64,000 bases of DNA from Typha latifolia (taxonomy: Eukaryota; Streptophyta; Magnoliopsida; Poales; Typhaceae): the NCBI GenBank assembly GCA_019914945.1, contig CM034100.1, forward strand, positions 12,287,096-12,351,095, given 5' to 3'. How positions within the stretch are numbered: position 1 is the first letter of the stretch; each line of letters begins with the position of its first letter. Under the pieces are notes generated by a model. That model searched no databases and was not told where the DNA came from. It saw only the letters and a list, made by a program, of their open reading frames with translations. This document shows, in pieces, positions 56,665 through 64,000 of the stretch. The position numbers and the translations under genes are program-made.

Positions 56665-57635
56665 TGAAAAACCCCTAGACACGAGTATGTATCTGAATAC
56701 TAGGCAATGATATCACTTGTTCACTTAAGTAAAAGTTTGTAGAAATATTAAGAACGAAAGCAGAGATGAACGCCAAGATTTTAACATGGAAAAACCCAAA
56801 CGGGAAAAAACCACGGATCTAAACTCGGATCAGAACCAATCACTAGAATAGTAGCAGTTACAAGACTGACTCACAAAACAACCCATCGATCCAAATGACT
56901 TTGTTCTTCTTAGTCTTGCTCGCTAGAACCCATGATTCACTGCTTCTCGTGATTGAAGTCCAACCTCAGTAACCCTCGAGATTGATCTTTCGTCTAGATA
57001 ACCCTTAAGACGAAAGATTAACTTTTATTGATGAGTGGAATCTTGTTAGTTGAAGAACCGATGTAGCCTCAAGAAGTCTCCTTCAATAATGCTTCTTCAA
57101 CCACCCTAGAGATAGGATATCACAATCCTTATATATGATCTCCAAGATAAAGTCAAATCCAAGTCTTATTCGTACTCATGAAAGTCCAATTTTATCAAAC
57201 TTCGTTGGTGCGTTCGAACGCGGCCCGGGTGCATTCGAACGAGCCCGAGTGCGTTCGAACGCGACAACTTGAATTCTTCAAGTTCCGTTCGAACGCGTTT
57301 GTGAACGCAGCTCTCAGTCTGTGTGAACGTAGTACCCGCATTCGAACGCGTTTGTGAACGCAGCTCTCGGTATGTGTGAACGCAAATACCCGCGTTCGAA
57401 CACGTTTGTGAACGTAGCTCTCAATCTATGTGAATGCAAGTACCCGCATTCGAACGCGTTTGTGAACGCAGCTCTCGATTTGTGTGAACGTAGTACCCGC
57501 GTTCGAACGCGTTTTCTCCAATAATTTTGCAATTCTTCAAACTAGATATATTCTAGACTTGTATAAAGCTCATATACATGTAAAAATATACTTAGAATAT
57601 TTTGTACACAATTGCCAATAATTAAAAACCTAACA
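56665..57635 (-). repeat. Copia 3' LTR (971 bp)
   Basis: On the minus strand it starts TGTTAGGTTTTTAATTATTGG at 57635 and ends GGGGTTTTTCA at 56665. It aligns with the solo LTR at 24251-25207. It contains four units of the 53-54 bp palindrome repeat where the solo LTR has three. Confidence 0.9.
57289..57512 (-). repeat. 53-54 bp tandem repeat in the Copia LTR
   Basis: GAACGCGTTTGTGAACG starts recur at 57291, 57344, 57398, 57452 and 57505 (periods 53, 54, 54, 53). Each carries GCGTTCGAACGC or a one-base variant. Same unit as at 24376-24590, opposite orientation. Confidence 0.9.
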
Positions 57636-57650
57636 ATTTCCCCTTTTGGC
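57636..57650 (-). other. Copia polypurine tract
   Basis: The minus strand reads CCAAAAGGGGAAAT ending at the LTR start TGTTAGG. This is the expected RNase H-resistant primer for plus-strand DNA synthesis. Confidence 0.8.
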
Positions 57651-58119
57651 AATTTGTGACAAAACATCTAGTTTACAAGATATTAGAAATAATTTAAAAA
57701 TGAGCATTCAACAAGTCTAGTACTTTTAGCACATCAATCCCTACAAATAAAAATATACCAAACCAAGATCAAGTGAAAATAACTTGAAATGAATAACAAT
57801 TCAAACACAAATTATCAAATAAGCAGTTCACAAGTACTCAAGCAAACAAAGTTCACAGGTATTCACTAGTAAACTCCCCCTATGCCATTACTCCCCCTAC
57901 ACTAGTAAACTCCTAAACTCACACGTCTAAACTCACACTCACTCTCCCCCTTTTTGGCACAAATGCCAAAGCCTAGGAACTCAGAGAGAACTGACGATGA
58001 AGAATCGACAAGACAGAGTCGAGAACGGTCCCCTGACGTGCTTCCTCAGCTCGTAAATCATTCACGACCGAATGGAGGTCCTGCACCTGAGTGCTAAGCT
58101 GATCGAAACGGTCAGAGAA

Positions 58120-59046
58120 CTATGGTAACTCCCCCTCAGTGTGAGATGAGTCACCGTCCGAACTGTCGTCAGAAATATCAAGGTGTGAGGATCGTCCAAC
58201 GGCGGAAGAGGACGGCTTGAGAGAAGATGACTGATCATGAGCTTGACTCCGCTTAAGAGTAATCTGATCCAACGATTTTTGCGAAGTAAGAGAAGGTTTC
58301 GTGGCATCCACGCGCACCCCACTTTGAGTGCACAAATTTGTAATAAATATGCCAAACGGCAACCCTTCACGGGGCACTTCTTTCTGTGCAGCTGTTAGAA
58401 TAGAATCGTAGATCATCGCAGCCAAATCAATAGAAACTCCCGACAACATCGCATGAAGGAGGAAGGCACGATCAGGACTAATACTGGAATGGCGAGTTTT
58501 GGGGGTGACGTTGTACAGACAAAGCAGGTGAAGCATGCGAGCCACGATGTTCAGTTTCGCATGAGGCATCATATTGCCCTTCCAACGTTCCCCTTTAATT
58601 AACACAGTACCAGCAAATTCATTGAAATCAGGGAGTGGAGCAGACGACGAATACTAGAACTCACCATCAGGAAGTTGGAGTTCTGCACGAATAACATCGG
58701 AGTCAAAGTAGATCGAAACCCCACGGACAATAGAACGTATACAACATTCTAAAGTCGAGGCATTACTGAAAAATTCCCTAACCACTTCTACATATGCAGT
58801 CCTGCTCATCCGACACACGGATAACCATCCTTGCTCAGTAAAGATCTGTTCGATCCCCAAGGTAGAAAAATTAGAAATGACCACGGGTCGTCCACAAATA
58901 ACAGGTCCAATGCCAAAATTGTGTTTGTAACGCCCCGCAGCCGTAGATGTAGAAAACTTGGGAGCCGAAGTAGGTGAGGAAGGCAGCTTAGGTTTCTTAA
59001 AAACTGCAGCTTTTCTAGGCATTCTTAAGAAAGAAACAAGATGCAA
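58120..59046 (-). pseudogene. Copia ORF3: putative plant transposon protein domain
   Basis: A single frame of 308 codons is broken by one stop at 58654-58656. The N-terminal 50 residues are basic and serine/proline-rich (MPRKAAVFKKPKLPSSP; an alternative start is at 59019). The middle matches the 'putative plant transposon protein' domain: EQIFTEQGWLSVCRMSRTAY, VVREFFSNASTLECC, IVRGVSIYFDSDVIRAELQLP, then LNIVARMLHLLCLYNVTPKT, ISPDRAFLLHAMLSGVSIDL, MIYDSILTA, LPFGIFITNLCTQSGV. The C-terminus is serine/aspartate-rich. The domain is common near plant LTR elements but its function is unknown; no signal peptide or transmembrane helix is seen, so the label envelope is not supported. It lies between pol and the 3' LTR in the same orientation. 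Confidence 0.75.
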
Positions 59047-60584
59047 GATTTAATACATGCCCAAAGCAAACAAGAAGATACCAAGAAATCAAAAAAATTC
59101 AAGAAACCATGAAGGCCCTAAATGAAATCCATTATCCACTTGAAAATGCTAAGATATCACGTTCAATAACACATGAAACATCAAGATAGTAACTTTAACG
59201 TGATCAAAACTTGAAAACGCACGAAATCAATCAAGATCAAGAGACTTAATTGAATAAAAAATAGGAAAATTGATGGATGATCATACCTCGCAAAAGTGAA
59301 GAAAAACTAAGAAATTCGACCGAAAGACGCTAGATCCGGAGGAGAACTACCCACTAAAAGGATTTGTAGTGAGAAATTTGATGAAAAAGACCAAAAACTT
59401 GAAGATTTGAGAGGGAGAAAATGAATGGTTTCTACGGTTTGGAAGATGGAAGATGAAAACCTTTGGGTTCGGACGCAATATATAAAGAATCCTCGAGTGT
59501 GTTCGAACGCACCAGTCATCGCGTTCGAACTCAAAAATTTGTGTTCGAACATTAATTTATTTATTTATTTTTTTTAAGTAAAAAATCTAAGAAAAAAATC
59601 AAAAAAAATTTTTGGAGATGCACCTCTAGAAATTCAAAATAAATTCAAGACATAGAATATGACAATCGAATGAAATAAGTCATACACTGATCAATCAAAT
59701 CATCAAAAACATATTATAATCAATTCTAATGCATCACTCAAAATTAAATTAATCTTGATTGATCATAACAATATGCATATGCCAGGTGAGCATAGATAAT
59801 ATGAAACATTCTTCATAAATAAACTTTCCTATTTAAACAATGATACAACATAGTAGTCAAACCGACTTAGTATTTAAATTTGCACTTTTCAACTTATTCT
59901 CCACAACTGAACAGGAATTTTTCCTGTATTATTTTTTTTATATATAAACCATATAGGTGCAATGATGGCTTTCACACATGAGTAGGTATAAATTTTCTTG
60001 TAGTACATATCAAACAATGTGCAAGAAGATATTCACAAATATCAAAAAAAAATTATTTAATTTGCAAGCAATATACTGAGTCAAACTGGACTCTAAACAA
60101 AATGGCTTTCACACTAACTCATTGTAGCCCTTTTCATTGATCTTTTATGAACACATTTGTGATGACTAAGCATGAGGTCAAACTGTGCAATTTAAAAAAA
60201 ATTCATGATGTCATGCTCACTCAAGAATATACACACGTTATGAGTGCATTAAATTTAGTTTAATTATCATAGAAGTCGAGAGAGTGAACAAATCAGAAAT
60301 GATACAATATACTGCAAGATGACAAAATTGACTATAATAACTCATAATCAAGAGAAAAAATCATATTTATATGTCAAGAGTATATTATTGAATCTAGGAG
60401 TGCATCAATATTTTTTAATAACAAAAATTCTTGACAAATCTGAAACTAAAACCAAAGAAAAGTTCAGAGTAAAGAAAACCTAAAAAGAAATGAAAAGAAA
60501 TAATAAAAAAAACACGCAAACCAAACCAAAAAAAAATCAATCCAAAGCATAAATCCCTAAAGAAGTACGAAGATACTCAAATCT
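59047..60584. other. Non-coding internal region of the Copia element
   Basis: AT-rich sequence between pol and ORF3. Near its ORF3 end, 59497-59550 contains three TTCGAAC motifs (GTGTTCGAACGCACC, GCGTTCGAACTC, GTGTTCGAACAT), that is, outside any LTR. No frame with a domain; 59307-59552 is a chance frame. Confidence 0.55.
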
Positions 60585-61800
60585 CTATAAATCCAAAGGT
60601 TTTGTAAATAGATCACCCAACTGTTTCTCCATCTCAACATGTTCTAGTGCTATTGTTTTGTATTCAACTAACTTGCGTATAAAATAATGTCGGATATCAA
60701 TATGTTTCGTACGCGAGTGTTGAACAAGATTTTTTGATATATTAATAACACTCATGTTGTCACAATAAAGCACCATAGTATCTTGTTCAATACCGTAATC
60801 TTTGACTATCCGTTTCATCCATAGTAACTAAGAACAACAACTTCCCGTTGCAATGTACTCGGCCTCCGCAATAGATAAAGATATCGAATTTTGTTTCTTA
60901 CTGTGCTAAGCAACCAGATTGTTTCCAATATAAAAACATCCACCTGAGGTACTTTTTCTATCATCACATGAAACTGCCCAATCAGAATCCATGTATCCAG
61001 ATATGATAGCTCCCGAGTCATATGTAAACCAGATACCTAAGTCAACTGTGCCACCAACATATTTTATGATACGTTTCACAGCAAACAAATGTGTCTCCTT
61101 AGGTTTAGACCGAAACCTAGTACACACACCGACACTAAATGCAATGTCTGGTCTACTAGTAGTTAAGTACAAAAGACTACCAATCATGCTCCTATACAGT
61201 GTCTAATCAACACTTTTTCCTAAAATATCCTTACCTAGTTTGGTAGTTGTACTCATAGGAGTTCTAGCATGTTTTGCATTTTCTAAACCGAATTTAGTCA
61301 CAAGATCCTTAGCATACTTGGTTTGAGCGATAAATATCTCTCTTTCCAATTGAGTAATTTGAAGTCTCAAAAAGAACTTTAACTCACCCATCATGCTCAT
61401 CTCAAAATGATTATGCATAAGATCTGCAAACTCCTTAGCTAATGATTAACTCGTTGCCCTGAAGATAATGTCATCCACATATATTTGTGCCACAACTAAA
61501 CTCTTGTTCGACCGTCTAATGAACAATGTCTTGTCCACTCCCCCTCGAGTGAACCCCGTATCTACTTAAAAAATGGTCAACTTTTCATACCAAGCTCTTG
61601 GAGCTTGTTTTAGCCCGTAGAGGGCATTTTTCAGTTTAAACACATGAGAAGGAATTTTTTGATCTTCGAACCCTTTCGGTTGTTCCACATAAACATCTTC
61701 ATTCAGAGTACCATTTAAGAAAACACTTTTAACATCCATTTGAAACAATTTAAATTTTAAGTGACAAGCAATAGCAAGCAGTATATGAATAGATTTAGAG
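60585..61800 (-). pseudogene. Copia RT and RNase H
   Basis: Minus-strand frames in order: FQMDVKSVFLNGTLNEDVY and LYGLKQAPRAWYEKL (61760-61580), IYVDDIIF (about 61490-61465), the RT catalytic motif, LKFFLRLQITQLEREIFIAQ (61390-61330), YRSMIGSLLYLTTSRPDIAF (61195-61140), then RNase H with GYMDSDWAVSCDDRKSTSGG (about 61000-60940), YCDNMSVINISKN (60765-60725) and RTKHIDIRHYFIRKLV (60705-60660), ending FTKPLDL at 60585. A handful of stops and one frameshift (about 61565) interrupt it. The first third of RT (before the QMDVKSAFLNG block) is absent because of the fusion to LTR sequence at 61800. Confidence 0.88.
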
Positions 61801-61805
61801 TACCA

Positions 61806-61860
61806 TTCAGGTTGCGTTCGAACGCGTTTGTGAACGCAGCTCTCGGTCTGTGTGAAAGTT
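61806..61860 (-). repeat. Scrap of Copia 5' LTR fused to RT
   Basis: The minus strand reads CACAGACCGAGAGCTGCG, TTCACAAACGC, GTTCGAACGCAACCTGAA, matching 24536-24582 of the solo LTR. RT homology begins within a few bases after it. This marks a deletion that removed everything between the LTR and RT. Confidence 0.75.
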
Positions 61861-61866
61861 GAATAA

Positions 61867-62466
61867 TTGGTAGAAAATCTACAAATATTTGAGTCCAGTA
61901 TTTCAAAACCGAGAAAGTTCAAAGGAATTGCTCTATCCACAGTTGAAGAAATTATAGAGGAGTCTAATGATGAAGGTGATTTAGATGTTGAGATGTTGGC
62001 CATGTTCGTCAAAAAGTTTAATAAATTCTTTCGAAAGCCAAACAAGTTGAATGCTGAAAAACTTGAGAAAAGCAAAGCCTTTGTGAAAAAGAAGAATAAT
62101 GTGAGTTCGAATATAAGTGTGAGCAACAATAGTGTCAAACAGAAAAATAAGAATTCTGAGAATAAAGTTCAATGTTTTGAATGTTCTGGTTTTGGACACA
62201 TAGCACAAGAATGCCCTAATTGCTTTAGGGTTCCTATTCTTGAAAATGTTCTTTATGTTAAAGGCTTGAAAGCAAATCATCTGAGTATCAATCAACTTTG
62301 TGATGAAGATTATGAGGTAAAATTCTCCAAAAATGATTGTACTATTCTAGATCATGGTGGTAATATTATATGTTATGGATCTAGAACATCTGATAGTTGT
62401 TATGTTGTTGGAATGTCACATAAACTGAAATGTAACAGTGCTTCTTTCGACATTGCAGATTTTTAG
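61867..62466 (+). pseudogene. Copia gag C-terminus fused to pre-integrase region (protease deleted)
   Basis: The frame of 199 residues starts in gag (SISKPRKFKGIALSTVEEI, EMLAMFVKKFNKFFRK) with a lysine-rich stretch and the CCHC knuckle CFECSGFGHIAQEC (about residues 103-116). It passes after PNCFR straight into ENVLYVKGLKANHLSINQLCD, the start of the gag_pre-integrase region. In an intact Copia element some 200 residues including the D-S/T-G protease lie between these two motifs, so this is an in-frame deletion. The zinc-binding histidines continue after the stop at 62464 (HQRLGHVNHKELF). Confidence 0.85.
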
Positions 62467-64000
62467 CATCAACGTCTTGGACATGTGAATCACAAGGAAT
62501 TATTTACTCTGTCCAAACAAGAAGTGGTAAGAGAAATACCTAAGATGAAAGAAATATCAAAAAGAATGTGCGATTCGTGTCAAATTGAAAAACAAATTCG
62601 GATCTCACACAAGAAGGTAAATGCAGCTATCACCAACCGTGTGCTTCAATTAGTTCACATGGACTTGATGGGTCCAACAAAAATGGAAAGTCTTGGAGGT
62701 AAACGTTATATATTCTTAATGGTCGATGATTACTCCAGATATACCTAGGTTGTCTTTCTACGTGAGAAGTCTAAAACCTTTGAAATTTTTAAATCACTAT
62801 GCTTAAAATTGCAGAATGAAAAATCTACAACCCTAGTTAGGATTCGTTCTAATCATGGTAGAGAATTTGAAAATGAAAATTTTTCTATATTTTGCGATTC
62901 TCTTCGTATTCAACATGAGTTTTCAGCTCTTATAACTCCACAACAAAACGGGATTGTTGAAAGAAAGAACCGAGTTGTGTAGGAAATGGCTAGGGTTATG
63001 CTTCATGCTAAAAAGGTTACTCAAAGATTTTGGATGGAGGCGGTCAATACAGCGGTACATGTGATAAATCGTGTTTATCTAAGACTAGGTATAAAAATGA
63101 CTACTTATGAAATCTGGAAAGGTAAGAAACCTAGTGTTAAATATTTTTGAGTTTTTGGTAGTAAATGTTATATCTTGTGTGATCGAGAATATTTGACTAA
63201 ATTTGACACTAGAAGTAGCGAAGGCATCTTCTTGGGGTATTCGAATAATAGTAGAGCCTACAGAGTATTTAATCTTGACTGCAACATACCGGAACCATCT
63301 GCTAGAGTGAAATCAAATCATCCACTGTCACAAGTGATCAGAGACGTGAATGAATCAATTAAGAAAAGACGACAAATCCAAAGTGAGGTATCATTGACTT
63401 GTTATACATCTTCTTTTGAATCTAAAAATGTGAAGGAAACATTGTTAGACGATTCTTGGATTAATGCTATGCATGAGGAATTAGAGCAATTTTCTAGGAA
63501 TGATGTTTGGTATTTAGTTCCTAGACCTAAGAATGTGAACGTCATTGGAACAAAATGGATTTACAAGAATAAAAGTGATGAACATGGCAATATAGTTCGA
63601 AATAAAGATAGACTCGTAGCACAGGGATATACTCAGGTTGAGGGTATAGATTTTGATGAGACATTTGCTCATGTTGCTAGATTAGAATCTATTCGTATAC
63701 TGCTTGCTATTGCTTGTCACTTAAAATTTAAATTATTTCAAATGGATGTTAAAAGTGCTTTCTTGAATGGTACTATGAATGAAGATGTTTATGTGGAACA
63801 ACCAAAAGGGTTCGAAGATCAAAAAATTCCTTCTCATGTGTTTAAACCGAAAAAGGCCCTATACGGGCTAAAACAAGCTCCAAGAGCTTGGTATGAGAAG
63901 TTGACCACTTTTTTAGTAGATGAGGGGTTCACTCGAGGGGGAGTGGACAATACATTGTTCATTAGACGGTCGAACAAGAGTTTAGTTGTGGCACAAATAT
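62467..64000 (+). pseudogene. Copia integrase and RT (cut by window end)
   Basis: Integrase: H-H-C-C region HQRLGHVN..CDSCQIEKQ (62468-62600); the core has the first D in VHMDLMGP (about 62655) and E in NGIVERKNR (about 62950), but the second D is N in IRSNHGREFEN (about 62843-62875). Stops occur at 62746, 62980 and 63148. After GYSNNSRAYRVFNL the linker to RT looks shortened (63260-63420). RT follows in frame: SWINAMHEELEQFSRNDVW (63458-63510), KWIYKNKSDEHGNIVRNKDRLVAQGY, FDETFAHVARLESIRI and QMDVKSAFLNGTMNEDVY (63735-63790), LYGLKQAPRAWYEKL. The window ends just before the YVDD motif. 63699-64000 is inverted and near-identical to 61800-61460. Confidence 0.88.

Larger units (their letters stand above)
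56665..61860 (-). mobile_element. Copia element with 5' deletion and an extra ORF
   Basis: In minus-strand order it has a scrap of 5' LTR (61860-61806) fused directly to RT, RT and RNase H (61800-60585), about 1.5 kb non-coding, an extra ORF (59046-58120), about 480 bp, a polypurine tract (57650-57636) and a complete 3' LTR (57635-56665). Gag, protease and integrase have been deleted. An ORF in this position is characteristic of a few Copia lineages such as SIRE/Maximus, where it is often called env-like; this one is a different protein. Confidence 0.85.

Noticed and set aside
58062..59046. Envelope gene in the Copia element
   Set aside because: No signal peptide or transmembrane helix; sequence follows the putative plant transposon protein domain instead.

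Overview
This is a TE-dominated stretch of a flowering-plant nuclear genome. It holds a dense, nested set of LTR retrotransposons of both superfamilies (Ty3/Gypsy chromoviruses with chromodomains and Ty1/Copia), decayed LINEs, small hAT-like elements and AT-rich spacer. Only one credible intact host gene is visible, an intronless ORF at 10126-10584 for a small plastid-targeted membrane protein. Its GC-rich coding sequence against AT-rich surroundings would suit a monocot, but the clade cannot be fixed from this window.

Layout. 1-5.1 kb: a minus-strand Gypsy chromovirus remnant whose LTR is cut by a hAT-like element; at its gag end it is joined to a minus-strand Copia gag, primer-binding site and LTR (to 6029). 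6-9.8 kb: hAT and LINE scraps and AT-rich spacer. 9.8-10.6 kb: promoter and gene, with a second copy of the promoter (no gene behind it) at 11.8-12.0 kb. 12.3-13.5 kb: a Copia solo LTR with a 486-bp hAT element inside it. 15.1-16.0 kb: an insertion carrying a piece of a short-chain dehydrogenase gene. 16.1-22.7 kb: a complete but dead Gypsy chromovirus with both LTRs and a near-perfect target duplication. 24.3-25.2 kb: a Copia solo LTR with a perfect 5-bp duplication. 25.4-27.2 kb: fragments of Gypsy, LINE and Copia. 28.6-43.5 kb: a three-level nest, in which an old LTR is interrupted by a Tekay/Del-like element (29428-42646, duplication GGTAG), itself interrupted by another chromovirus (32910-37415) that has lost integrase and chromodomain. 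44.9-50.2 kb: a minus-strand LINE interrupted by a 2-kb non-autonomous LTR element. 50-56.6 kb: AT-rich spacer with very old LTRs. 56.7-61.9 kb: a minus-strand Copia element with an extra ORF between pol and the 3' LTR, facing a plus-strand relative (61.9 kb to the window end).

The most unusual signal is a 12-bp palindrome, GCGTTCGAACGC, with half-palindromes and a short companion motif. It occurs repeatedly in LTRs of unrelated Gypsy and Copia families, and appears as GCATTTGAATGC (exactly what deamination of all three CpGs gives) in the oldest LTRs. Other notable points are the gene-less promoter duplicate, the Copia ORF3, the captured dehydrogenase fragment with a paralogous empty site, and the hairpin array in the Tekay-like LTRs.

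Almost every retroelement reading frame contains stops or frameshifts, so they are entered as pseudogenes. Boundaries were set by eye from LTR alignment, TG..CA ends, primer-binding sites and target duplications.
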